Part shown: piece by piece, positions 34,001 through 45,700 of the stretch
Position numbering within the stretch: the stretch's first letter is position 1
How the letters are laid out: the number at the start of each line of letters is the position of its first letter
NCBI GenBank assembly: GCA_004335835.1
Contig: RWJK01001695.1
Span: forward strand, 99,312 to 163,311
DNA length: 64,000 nt
Reading direction: 5' to 3'
DNA from: Scenedesmus sp. ARA3
Lineage: Eukaryota > Chlorophyta > Chlorophyceae > Sphaeropleales > Scenedesmaceae
Notes under the pieces: generated by a model
Told to the model about the DNA's origin: nothing
The model's input: only the letters and a program-made list of their open reading frames with translations
Databases searched by the model: none
Made by a program: the position numbers and the translations under genes

Positions 34001-37000
34001 TTTCTGCTGCTTTTGCCCGCGGCAGATGCAACCGCCGGCGCTGCTGCCACACTCAAACTACCCTGCGCATCCCTCGCACCCCCGTTGCTAGCAGCAGCCT
34101 TTGCGCCTACACCCACGCTGCTGCTGCTGCTGCTGCTGCTACTGTTCCTCGGTCCTGCGAGACGCGTCCCAGAGCCATATGGGGCCATCCCAGCCGCCGC
34201 TGCTGCAACCGAACTATCTTGCTCACCGCGTGCGTCTCTCTTGCTGGCAGCAGCAGCCGCCTGTGCATCCCCACTCACGCTGCTGCTGCTGCTGCTGCTG
34301 TTGTCTCGAGGTCCTGCTAGGCGCATCCCAGAGCCATATGGGGCCATTCCTGGCGGTATGCGCTGCTGCGGGTGCCCCACCGCTGGAATGGGCGCAGCAG
34401 CGCCGCTCTGCTTTGAATATGACAGCGGGTCGTGCCAGCAGCGCGGACACTCATCAGACTCGCCGAGCTCATCCCAGCCGAGGGCTTCAGCCTGTGCCAT
34501 GCTGGACGCTGACTCAGCCTGCATAAACAGTTGCAGACGAGTGGCACAGCGGCAGCAGTGCAGCAAGCAGCTGTTGTTGGCAATCATCAGCGTCCCCGAG
34601 CTCATCCCAGCCCAGGGCTTCAGGTTGTGCCATGCTGGACGCTGACTCAGCCTGCATGGTTGACAGATGAGCAAACACCATGACTTTGTTGCAGGCATAT
34701 TGTAGTTGGCTGGATATACAGAATGTGGCTGGCCCAGCGCATCCCAGCCCGAAGCCTCAGCTTGTGCCATGCTGGACGCTGACTCAGCCTGAACGAGTCA
34801 GCGAGAAGCATGCAAATGTGTGACACAGTGGCAGCGCAGCAGGCAGCGTTGCAGCACATAAGATCAATGACAGACACCCATGGCCGTCAACGGCCTCAGC
34901 CTCTGCCATGCTGGATGCTGACTTAGCCTGCGTAAAGATTTGCCAGCGAGCAAACAGCTCTTGTTGCATGCATGTCAAGGTTGAACGAAGCTCTAGCTTG
35001 TGACTTCCTTAGCTCATCCCAGCCAAGGGCCTCAGCGTGTGCCATGTGGACGCTGACTCAGTCTACGTAGTGATTATGCAGAGGAGCAAGCCGCGTTTGT
35101 CGCATGCATATTTCATTTGGGTGCATCTCTAGCTTGCGCCTCCCCTAGCTCATCACTTTTAACCAGCATCAGCACCATGCCTGGACATCAAACTGAATCC
35201 GCGGCAGCATCAGTGACAGAAAAGTGACACCTGCCCTCACCTGCGCAAGCGAATTGCAAGACTGCACGAGTGACAGCACACAGCAGAGTGACATCAGTAA
35301 CACAGTAGCTGATACCAGTATTAACAACAATAGTAACAACAACGTAACACGAGCCTCACCTGCGCAAGCGTGATTCCGCCGTCAGCAACACCAGACGCCG
35401 CCAGGGAGCCGAGCCGTTGCGCAGTCGACACAGCAGTAGATGTCTTTGAGTACGGGTTTGCCGCCACCAGTGCCCCCACCCATGTAACTGCCGATCCCGC
35501 TGCAATTGTCGTGCTGGCAGGCGTCCCCAGCTTTCCTCCCTTGCTCATCGCAATCGAATCAGACGAGGCCACCGCAGTCGCGCCTTCAAACGTCTGCGCA
35601 AACGAGATCCCTCCGACCGCAACTACTGGCAGCTCCGTTTGCGTGATTGCGACGTATTTGAAGTCGCCGTCGGTGCTGCTGTCTGGGGCTTTCGCGTAGT
35701 CCCAGGTCCGGCGGCGTAGGGGATTCACATTGTCCACGTTGCGGTTGTGGGGGTCGTTGTCGATGTAGGAGCGCGCACGCGTGCGCACAATGGACTCGCG
35801 CCGGAAGGGGTTGCTGGTGGAGGGGTCGGCTTCCACTGTCGCGTAGTTGCGCCGATTTGGAGGAGCGACCATGCGGTGCACGCCGCTGCAAAGGCAGTAC
35901 AGTTGGCGGTACATTCGTCGATACAAGTAGTACAAAGCAGTACAGTTGGCAACATGCTGAGTGGACAGGGGAGCGACCAGGGGTTGCAAGCTGCTGCTAA
36001 GGCAGTACAGTGTGTGGGGCATTCCGCAATACAAGCAGTACAGAGCAGTACAGTAAGCAACGTGCTGAGTGGACAGGGGAGCGACCAGGGGTTGCACGCC
36101 GCTGCAAAGGTAGTACAGTTTGTGGGGCATTCTGCAATGCAAGCAGTACAGAGCAGTACAGTAAGCAACGTGCTGAGTGGACAGGGGAGCGACCAGGGGT
36201 TGCATGCTGCTGCTAGGGCAGTACAGTTGGCGGCACATTCGGCAATACAAGCAGTACAGTGCAGTACAGTTAGCAAAATGCTGAGTGGGCGGGGCAGCAA
36301 CCAGGCGGTGCACGCTGCTGCAGGGTAGGGGCAGTGCAGCAGCAAGGACAGGCAGTACAGGCAGGATACAGCAGCACAGTCAGCAGCAAGGCGACGAGAG
36401 GATGTCAACCGTGTAAAGAGCTGTGCATGTGATGCTAGGCATTGAAATGTTAATGTTTATTTCGCGTGGGTGGGAAACATGCATGGGACACAGGCTGCTT
36501 CTTCTGCCGTCAGGTATGCCCAGCAAGCTGCAGCAGCAGCTGCAGCACAGGCGATGCAATTCTGCAAGAGCGACTGCAGCACCATGCTCAAAGCATCAAT
36601 ACTATGTCTCACTCCCACCTGCTGTCTGAGTTGCAGCACAAGCGATACAATCCTGCAAAAGCGACTGCAGCACCAAGCTGAAGTATTGTCTCATTCCTCA
36701 CCTGCTGTCGGAGTGCGCAATTGCTTCTGCTGTTTCTGGTGTGAAGCTGTGGACCACAGTGTGGGAGGGCAGCAGAGGCGGGCTGATCACCCTGGCGTTT
36801 GTAGATGCCCCATAGGTGTTGTCGCTCTCCTGCAGCAGCCTGCGCTGAGGTGGCGATGCTTGCAGGAAGCGTTGACCAATCTCACCCTGCAGCAGCAGCA
36901 GCTGCCTGGAGCTGTGCTTGCGTGCCCCATTGTTGTTGCTGCTTGCAGGATGGTTCCTGCTGCCGCTGCTGATGGTTACGTGCACAACCAGGGGTAGCTG

Positions 37001-37033
37001 CATGCTGCTCTTGATGGCGGTGCCGCTTGTCAT
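32995..37033 (-). CDS. Ala-rich SDAI/AQAEA-repeat protein with Ala/Arg tail (paralogue of 52.2-55.5 kb)
   Basis: Three exons fit: 37033-36702, 35885-35360, 34518-32995 (about 793 residues if ATG 37033 is the start; an upstream signal-peptide exon around 37278 is possible). Core blocks, in order: ARVISPPLLPSHTVVHSFTPE with TAEAIAHSD; NRRNYATVEAD; ATAVASSDSIAMSKGGK with TTIAAGSAVTW; LAASGVADGGITLAQ; AESASSMAQAEALGWDELGE. All have counterparts in the + gene at 52248-55521. The alternating SD-A-A/TIAA-SAV pattern faintly recalls seed-maturation (SMP) repeats, a guess only. After two copies of a GMAPYGSG-RLAGPR/polySer unit, the protein ends in about 330 residues of GAAREAAAAGAARAAAVGT-type repeats with regular arginines. 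A signal role is not evident. The third exon could be truncated in reality by an unseen intron, but the frame is open throughout. Confidence 0.65.
34510..35065 (-). repeat. Third-exon start repeated five times upstream
   Basis: The acceptor and about 60 bp (AESASSMAQAEALGWDELG) of the 34518 exon recur with starts near 34651, 34788, 34926 and 35061. Spacing is 133-138 bp. Copies diverge with distance: the most distal have lost single bases and contain stops. Confidence 0.9.
35870..36330 (-). repeat. Second-exon start repeated five times, frame kept
   Basis: The acceptor and first 25-30 bp of exon 2 (SGVHRMVAPP) recur with starts near 35990, 36101, 36211 and 36316. Units are about 105-111 bp and remain open in the same frame through the real exon (LVAPLSTQHVAYCTALYCL repeated). 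Confidence 0.85.
36540..36690 (-). repeat. Short direct repeat in intron 1 of the minus-strand paralogue
   Basis: About 45 bp around GCGAT-CAAT-CTGCAA-AGCGACTGCAGC occurs at about 36551-36592 and 36640-36680. It is a further small tandem duplication close to the exon 1 donor at 36701. Confidence 0.6.
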
Positions 37034-39830
37034 GCCTTTTAAGGCATTGATTTCACGGAGGTGGTGGCCGCTGCTGCTGATGCCGCTGTCCTGCTGATGT
37101 GGTCTCTGGCTGTAGAAGGTGCTGCTGCTGCGGCTGTTGCTGTTGCTTGCACCAACCCATGCCAACGACTTGGGAGTCCTGCATGCTGCTGGTTGGAGCT
37201 GTGCTGCGGTCAAGGCAAGGAGTGCTGCGCTCGAACACGCACAGCAGCAACAGGCAGCGCAGAGCAGCAGGATGCATGTTGACCATAGTACGCTGATCTG
37301 CCGGCCGTGCTAACAGCTCAGCTAACTGACAACGAGAAATATATGCAAAGTGCCTTTGAACTTACTTATGAGGCGGTATAGACGGAATACTGCTGCTAAC
37401 TGTCCCAGCACAGCCAGTTCTATCTCCTGTACTGTACTGGGTGAAGTCAATCCTTCGCTGCGTTCAAACGGCGTGCAGGTGAACAACTGATTTTCAAGCT
37501 GAGTAGTATATGTTCGACGAAGCCAGCGACGATATCGGCCTTTCAGGCTGTGCCACGCAGTCTGCTGGCTGTAACCGAATGTGTCGAAAGACTGCGCTGC
37601 TCTGCCCAACGAACTTCTGCAGGAGTGAAACCATACACATACGGCTGCGTTGGGGTAATTAAAAAGAGCCATAGAATAAGAACATGTTTGCAGGTCATGA
37701 CGGAGCTGACGGTTGCCATGAAACTGCCACGTGAGCAGAAGCCCTGGTCAATGTGACACATCATGTGATTGCGGGACTTCGGCGGTTGTGTAACGACAGG
37801 AGAAGCCACAACACAGGTGACTGTTCAAATGATCAAGCAGCCGGCAACCACAGCATCAATGGGCTTAGGTGTGCTGGTGCAGGGCCGTGAGCGGTTCTGA
37901 GGGGACTCCCCTACAGTTCAGGGACTGCATGTGGTAGCATGTCATGTCGAGTGGACGTCGGCTTGTGAGCTCAAATGCTCACCTGGCCAGTTGTGGTTAT
38001 GACAGTACAGCAGATCAAAGGCCCTGCAACTGAAAAAACGTGCACTCTGTTGGTGGGGCAGCTCTAAAGCTTGAGCATAACAGCAACTGCCAGTCACTGG
38101 CCAGTGGCCAGATTGCATCCAAGTTAGAGTCCAACCAGGCGTATTGCAACTTGCAAGCCTTGCAAGCGGCTTGAAGCTGAGCTTCTCAGTAAAGGTATCT
38201 CGATAGGCGATGTACCAGTTGAGGTCGGGTCCGGTTCAATCTGAGTTGTGACACAATTTGTGTGTTACACGACGGGAACACAGCCCGTCTTCACTGGACG
38301 GCTACATGCATACAATTTGTGAGCACCCTGTAATAGGGTAGTCCACATTCAGAAGGTTAAATCAAGCCAGCAGCACAGCACATCAGCCATGGAGGACGGG
38401 CAAGCGGCACACAAACCCACACAATACAAACATACAAGTTCAGCTGAGCAATACAGGGCCTGTTCAAACACTCAAGTGGCTTCCAACACTAGGCCACTCG
38501 TGCATGTTTGTTGTTTGACCGCATGCATCAAAGAAAGCATGCGGCAACAGCCATGCACCATCCTCTGCACGATGCAGCAGCAAGGGCAGCAGCAGCAGCA
38601 ACATTGTTGCAGCATACGTCCTCCCCACTGGCCTCCGTGATGTAACACAGATGGGAGGGCAATCGTGCGACGCTCAACACCCCAACGCTGGCATTTCAGA
38701 TTGCGGCTACGCACCGATGCACTACTACTTCACACCCTGATGCACAGCCAGCTCAAACAACGCTGCACGGACAGCTGTTTCAGCCAACCGTCCCAAATTA
38801 GAAATGCGGGCTCACAGGCACCAGGTGTGCAAAGCGGGATGTGGTGTGCAGGTTCGTGGCGCAACAGAGGCAGCAGCAGCAGCTGCAGCAGTCTGGCAGC
38901 AGCAAGCAGCGCCGGCCGTCCATGTGCAAGGATGCATGGTGGATTCCTGGACCTGTGATCCGATGTAACGGCATCACCTGATAACATTTTCAAACATCCG
39001 ACAGGAACTGTCGCATGATCTACGCCGGGCATGCCCGATCGACGTAACAATGTAACAACATAACACACTATGCAGGGCTGATGGACAACAGCGCGCGCAG
39101 GCAGGCAGCCAGGGAGTGTGCACACGTGCAGCGACGACAGCAGATGCTGTGCTGCTGCCTGCACACTGTCTAGATGGATTTCGGCTGCCTGCGGGTGCAG
39201 GATGGGAGTGGAATGCCCAAACAGGGTAGGGCAAGGACAGTTCAATGCATGGCTACTCAGTAGCAGGCGTAACCAAACCAAGAGATATTCGACTGCACTG
39301 GAGCCTGCATCGCAGGTGTTGCTTTGCAGCTGCAGCAGGGGCTTGCGGCACACCAGGGACCATGCCTGCACAAGCCGTACCAATGCAGCTGCAAGCAGCC
39401 AGCGCTTGTTGCACAACACCACCTTCCACCGCTGCAGCGGCGCGGCGCACCAGCCGCATGCAGCATGAACAAACACAGAATTACGGATGTTTGAGCCACG
39501 TTGGTTCGCCTTCGGCGGCTGTATGCTAGCTTGCCAGAGAGTGCTGGATCCACAACAACCCACAACAGCAAGGTGACAGCGCATGCGTGAATCGACTGCG
39601 TCCTTTGAGCAGATGCAGCCACATGCGCAGCCACCGGCAATCTACCCGATGTACTGCTTTGAGGGCAGCGTGCTACCCTTTCTGCAGCCGCCGCTGCTGA
39701 TCAGTGCTTCCTGCAAGTGCACACTCACTACGCTCTCCACATACGGCTGCACATACAGCTCCTAGCACTGGTCCGCACTGCCACCAGATATCAGTGCTGC
39801 GACAAGCACAGGATGTACCTCATCTGATAA
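37034..39830. other. No gene supported; open frames of doubtful status
   Basis: Two minus-strand frames are non-repetitive: 37672-37322 (with KGRYRRWLRRTYTTQLEN) and a longer 39584-38730 (284 codons, Leu/Cys-rich). Neither shows a domain, a clear start or a splice partner, and both may be chance in GC-rich DNA. A short motif at 38261-38283 (GTGTTACAC-ACGGGAACACAG) is shared with 16099-16121. Confidence 0.4.
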
Positions 39831-39835
39831 ACATG

Positions 39836-40600
39836 GGTAGTGACAGAGCTAGCGGTTGCCACCCATGGAAAGCAGCGCCCACCGCTGCACCTCATAACAA
39901 CACCACTCGACAATACTGCAACCACCAGCTCTACAAGAGCTCGCTGCCAGCACACAATCACAGCACGCAGCAGCCGGGAAAGGCTGGTGACAGAGCTGGC
40001 GGCTGCCACCCTTGACAGCAGCAGCTATGACTGCTGCAGCAAACAACCACACGGCTCTACAATCTTGCCACCACAAGGTCTACAAGCTCGCTGCCAGCAC
40101 ACAATCACAGCACGCAGCAGCTGGGAAAGGCTGGTGACAGAGCTGGCGGCTGCCACCCTTCACAACAGCAGCTATCACTGCTGCAGCGAACAACCACACG
40201 GCTCTAACAACATTGGCATCAAAGCCTTTGAAAAAGCTCGCTGCCAGCACGCAACGCTGGTGACAGAGCTGGCGGCTGCCAGCTCGAAACAGCAGCTATG
40301 ACTGCTGCAGCGAACAACCACACGGCTCTACAATCTTAGCATCACAGCCTCTGCAGAAGCTCGCTGCCAGCACGCAGCAGCTGGGAAAGGCTGGTGACAG
40401 AGCTGGCGGCTGCCACCCTTGACAACAGCAGCTATCACTGCTGCAGCGAAGCACCACACGGCTCTACAATCTTGGCATCACAGCCTCTGCAAAAGCTCGC
40501 TGCCAGCACGCAACGGCAGCCCGCATGGCTGGTGACAGAGCTGGCGGCTGCCACCATTGAGAACAGCAGCTATGACTGCTGCAGCTCACAACTCAGACCT
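39836..40600. repeat. Orphan tandem array, 6 copies of about 127-146 bp
   Basis: Copies of GTGACAGAGCTGGCGGCTGC start near 39840, 39987, 40132, 40259, 40393 and 40533. Each carries CAGCAGCTATGACTGCTGCAGC and, between copies, CTCGCTGCCAGCAC. It resembles the exon-edge arrays elsewhere but no parent exon was found; it lies just beyond the 3' end of the kinase gene and does not match its last exon. In the plus frame units read LVTELAAATLDNSSY. Confidence 0.85.
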
Positions 40601-40939
40601 ACACTCTTGGCAGCACAAGCTCTACAACAGCCGTTGCCAGCAAAGGATGCTAGCAAACAGTACTCAGCTTCCAGCTTCCAGATGCTGCAAGTCTGGTGCA
40701 CCAACAGCCTGATTCATCAACAGACAAACACGCACACATCATCGTCACACAAAACACCTCCTACAGTTCTGTTTGTTTGCGCCCCCTCCACACACCCCTC
40801 GCAAGTTGTGGCAGCGGCAACCATGCTGCCACAGCCACAACACTTGTAACATAGTTTTGCGCACGCATGTGCGCCATGCCGCAGCCCCATGCATCAGCTG
40901 ATGCTATTGCAAGCCTGCAGCTGCTGCCTGCTTCATCAC

Positions 40940-42549
40940 CTACTGCGTGCACCCGCATGCATCGCTACCTGCCTCTGCTGCTGCTGCTGCCGCTGCTGCT
41001 GCTGCAGCACTCGCAGCATAGCAGCCGTACCCCACCTGCTGCTGCTGCTGCTGTGCCGGCTGAGCGGGCACGAGCTGCTGCTGCTCTGCTGCCAGCTGCT
41101 GCTGCTGCTGTGCAGCAACTGCAGTTTCCAGCTCCTGCAGCTTGCTATGCACCTCAATAAACGTAGGCCGATCTACTGGCTTGGTGGCCAAGCAAGAAGC
41201 CACCAGCTCTAGCAGACCGGGCGGCAGGTGCGGCGCCTGCTGCGGCAGCATCTGCAGTAGCTTGCCGCTAGTAATGCTGGATACGATTTGAGCATAATGC
41301 ATGCCTTGGTAGGGCTTGCTGCCGCTCAGCAGCTCAAAAAGCACGACGCCAAAGGAGTACACATCTGCTGCCTTGCTGTGTGTGGCTTCTGTGATGACCT
41401 CGGGTGCCATGTGCGTGATGGTGCCGTGCGTGCGCGTGATGATCTTCTCGTTCTCTGCAGTGCATGAAAAGCGGCGTGAACAGCAGTGTGAGCAGCCGTG
41501 GAAACAGCAATGAGAAGTTCTGCGCCATGACGCCAACACTGCACCCTGCACATGCTGGAACACAAACTTGCAGCGCAGACGCAGCGGCGCCACGAGATGA
41601 CGCAGACAGGTACAAACAACCTGACCACCAAGCTGAGCATCTGCACAAACTGCGTAACATCACACAGCACAGCACAGCTGTACCCACCTGGCGTGATGAT
41701 CCTGCTCAGGCCAAAGTCCGCCACCTTGGCAGTAAAACCCCGTCGGTCCACGCCGTCCGGCGCCAGCGCCGCGCCCGCCAGCAGGATGTTATTCCCGTTC
41801 AAATCGCCGTGTAACACGCTCTGGCTGTGCAGATACTCCATAGCTCTCGCAACCTCGCGCGCTGTGGCTAAGGCCCGAAGCAAATCCAGCTGCCCCGGCT
41901 GTGGCGCGCCATCGCGCACGGATAGCAGCCAGCCGCGCTGGATTGCGTCGGAGAGCGTGCCTCTGTTGCAGAACTCGAGCACCATCCACACCTCCTGCAG
42001 GGGCCGGCCGTCCTCGCACACGTCCACCTCCTGCGGGGCATAACATCAGCCAATGACACGAAACAGACAGTCGGATAGGGTTAGAAGACAGCAGACAGCA
42101 TCCATCCACACCTCCTGCAGCGGGCGGCTGTCCTCGCACACGTCCACTTCCTGAAAACACACGAAATGATGGCAAGCAAACTCGGAAAATGGCGGTTTTG
42201 GAACGGAAAACATGCAGGTTGAAATTTAAAGCTGAACCAGCCCAACCGCAAGGTGCAAATCCATTCTGGACTACGGCTGTATCAACGATAGCAGACACAA
42301 CCCCACCGTTGGAAAGCCCTCGGCACTGGCAACACTGTGCTGTACAGTGCTGAGAAAGCACTGCGAACTGAGCAACTTCAATGCTGCAAGCACAGACAGC
42401 GCACCTGCGTGCACACGTCGAACATGGCCACGATGTTTGGGTGGCTCAGCCGGTGGTGCAGCAGCGGCTCCAGGCTGGTGCGAGGGTTGAAATCCCCGGC
42501 AACCTGCTCCAGCACTTTCACAGCCACAAGGCTGCCATTCCAGTAGCCT

Positions 42550-42581
<32 letters not shown>

Positions 42582-42683
42582 GTCAGGTAAGGTGGCAAAT
42601 GCTGCAGGCTAGTGCGCGGGTTGACGTCCCCGGCAACCTGCTCTAGGACCTTGACAGCAACCAGGCTGCCGTTCCAGTAGCCT

Positions 42684-42727
<44 letters not shown>

Positions 42728-45700
42728 GTCAGAGGAGGTAGCATGTGCTTCAGGCTGGTGCACGGATTGAAGTCCCCAGCCACCTGCTCCAGGACCTTCA
42801 CTGCCACAAGGCTGCCATTCCAGTAGCCTGCAGCAGCAGCAGCAGCAGCAGTGATGAAGTACACTGAGCGCGGCAACCCCAAGCCACCCTGGAAACCTGA
42901 ACTGAGACAGTGCCGACACGCGGTTGTGGCACGCATACAGACCCAGCGAGGCAACCCACTGCCTTGTCTGCTTGTCCACCGTGAACATCCAACTGATCGC
43001 GCAGCCGGCCCAGCACCCCTCACTCCCTCAGAGCGCGAAGCAACAAGTGCATATGGCCAAAACAGCAGCTCAGCAGCGCAACACAATGTGCTGACATTTA
43101 TGAATCCAGGACGGCTGTAGACAATTGCTAATGAGCAGCCAAAGCTCACCCCGGTGCACGCGCCCGTACGAGCCCCAGCCCAGCAAGCTGCCGATGGTAA
43201 TATCCTGGAAGGGATTGTCCTCCGGCATCAGCGAAAAGGTGGTCTTCATGCCGCCCATCTGCTGCTGCTGCATCGATGACGAGTCACTGCCAGGGCCAGT
43301 AGCAGTGTGAGGCCCGCTCGAATGCGTGCTGGGTGCTGCACTGTCGCTGGCATGCACACTGCCAGCCCATGCATTATCAGTGCCTCCAAACACCCCTCCA
43401 GGCCCGCCAGTGAAGTACAGATTTGAGCCGCTGATGAAGCTGCTGCCTGCTTCATCACCACCGTGCGTGCTGGCGGCTGAAGGGATGTCGACAGTCGCCC
43501 AGTAAAAGTTGCTGCGGGTGTCTTGGCTGAGCAGCGCAGACGGGATCGAGACAGCGGGCGTCATGTGGGATGCCGCACTTGATATGCTGTGGAACTGGAA
43601 GCGCACATACCGCATGCTGCCGCCAATGCTGCGCCGCCGGCTCGCCTCGTGCCCCGAAAACCCAGACACAAAGCCAATCGCCTTGCCGCCGGCTGCTGAC
43701 GGCGTGCCTGCGCCGGCTCCGGCTGCCACCGCAGTACTGCTGCCGCCGCTGCCGCCGCTCGCATCCTGCTGCTGCTGCTGCTGAATGTTTTGGCTATGAC
43801 ACCCGCCTGAAAAGCTGTTCACACCTGGCAATGAACCCGACCAGGTGGACTGCACAGGCTGCGGCTGCAGCAGCGCCCCGCTATGGTTGAGCCCATTGCC
43901 GCCCGCCACGCTGCCTGCTGTGCTGCTGGCCTGCTGAATCAGCAGGGGCTCGAGCTGCGGGTTGGTGCGCCCGATGCTGCTGCCGCCTGCGCCGCCGCCG
44001 ACGTTGCAAGGGATGCGCAGCTCAAAGTTGCGCCGCTGCTCTACTGCCAATCGGTAGGCTTGCACCTGCAGCAGCAGACGGCCAAGCACAAATAGCAGCA
44101 AAGTGAGACACACGGCACATGAGCCGTCTACGTTGCGATTTATCATGTGGTGTTTACACCATGTCAGGCGCACCTGCGTGACTGACAATGTACTGTTCGG
44201 CATAGCGCTTATATGTGCTCAAGAGTCCAAGGGTGGCCAATCATCTCCTCTGCTATCACATCTGTCTCACAAAGAGGAACAAACGCACAATGCGCGCCAC
44301 CAGTGATCAGATCTTGCCACAGGGAAGTATCAAGCAAGCAAAGCGCACCTGTGCCGGAGCTGGTGGCTCAAACAGGTCCCAAAAGTGCCCTCCAGCCGCC
44401 ATCTCATGGCTGATGCCTGTGGTTCTGTGCCATGCCTCGTTGACGAGGTAGATGGCCCACTTGGCTGTGGCCATGTCACACAGCATGAGCCCCTGGCGGT
44501 CATGCGTGATGCTGTCACCACTGTGCACACATGGCAGCAGCAGCAGCAGGGGCAGCACCAGCAGCAGCAGCAAAGGAGTTGAGGGATGCAGTTGAGCAAT
44601 GCCGATCCGCATAACACAGGCACACACACCAGCACGCAGCTCAAAGCAACCACAGCATGTGCGCTCACCTTTCATGCCTCACGGCGGTGTTGCACAGCAC
44701 GTCGTTCATGGCGCGCTTGCGCTCCACCTCGCGCATGACCATGCTGGCCAGCTGCGCCAGCAGTGTGCAGCTGTCGCTGCTGAAATCACGCGGCTTCACA
44801 TCCAGGATGCACCTGCAGCAGCAGCAGCAGCAGCAGCAGCAGTGAGTTGATAGCAGCAGTGTGCAGCTGTCGCTGCTGAAGTCGCGTGGCTTCACGTCCA
44901 GGATGCACCTGCAGCAGCAGCAGCAGCAGCAGTGAGTTGATAGCAGCAGCGCGCAGCTGTCGCTGCTGAAGTCGTGCGGCTTAACATCCAGGATGCACCT
45001 GTAGTGGGACAAGCAGCAGCAGCAATAGTGAGGAGGGCAGGAGGGGGGTATCAATGTACAGCGTGCAGCTGCAGCAGCAGCAGCAGCAGCAGCAGCGCCA
45101 GCAGGAGCAGAACCATAGATTTAAGCAGAGTGTTTTGATCCATCACGGCGACCTACTTACAACGCCACATGCGTACCTCGCCACAGCGCAGCACCAAGCA
45201 CAAATCTGCATGAGACAGCCTGCACCAAGAAGTACTCGCAGCGTGACAAGGCGCGCGTTGTCGCAGTCGACCAGCGGCACAACCGCGTAGAAGCACCCAC
45301 TGCAAATCCAGCGTACACCAAAATTGCCTGCCGTAGCACTACGCAACGCAACGACAGCGCACTACTCACAATGTGCCCAGGCGCACGTTGTCGCTGTTGA
45401 CCAGCGGCACAGCAGCGTAGAAGCGCGCGTGTGGCCAGCCCACCACCAAACACGCCAGCCATGTCACTGCATGTCACTTTACTCTGTCTGTACTCACAGC
45501 GTGCCCAGGCGCACGTTGTCGCTGTTGACCAGCGGCACAGCTGCATACACGCAGCCACGCCACACCCAACGCAGACTCAGAACCCTTGCCTCAGCACTGC
45601 AACACAAACTGCTGCACACTACTCACAGTGTGCCCAGGCGCACGTTGTCGCTGTTGACCAGCGGCACGGCAGCGTAGAAGCGCGCGTGTGGCCAGCCCAC

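Noticed and set aside
32936..34645. 569-codon plus-strand frame antisense to the Ala/Arg tail
   Set aside because: CTG-type repeats lack stops in all frames. The minus strand has supporting exon structure and a paralogue; the plus strand has neither.
35870..36330. Regularly spaced repeats resembling a CRISPR array (also at 39.8-40.6, 55.4-56.3 and 62.2-63.2 kb)
   Set aside because: The repeats contain coding exon edges with splice sites, the intervening parts are also repeated, and the DNA is eukaryotic with spliced genes.
35321..36408. Single long minus-strand coding region from 36313 to 35321 as one exon
   Set aside because: The first part is a tandem array of the exon start with acceptors. 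Comparison with the plus-strand paralogue places the splice at SDS|SGVHR, so the array is most likely intronic, though readthrough is listed as a finding.
38730..39584. 284-codon minus-strand frame
   Set aside because: No domain, no clear ATG, no splice context and poor amino-acid plausibility; kept only as a note in the region entry.
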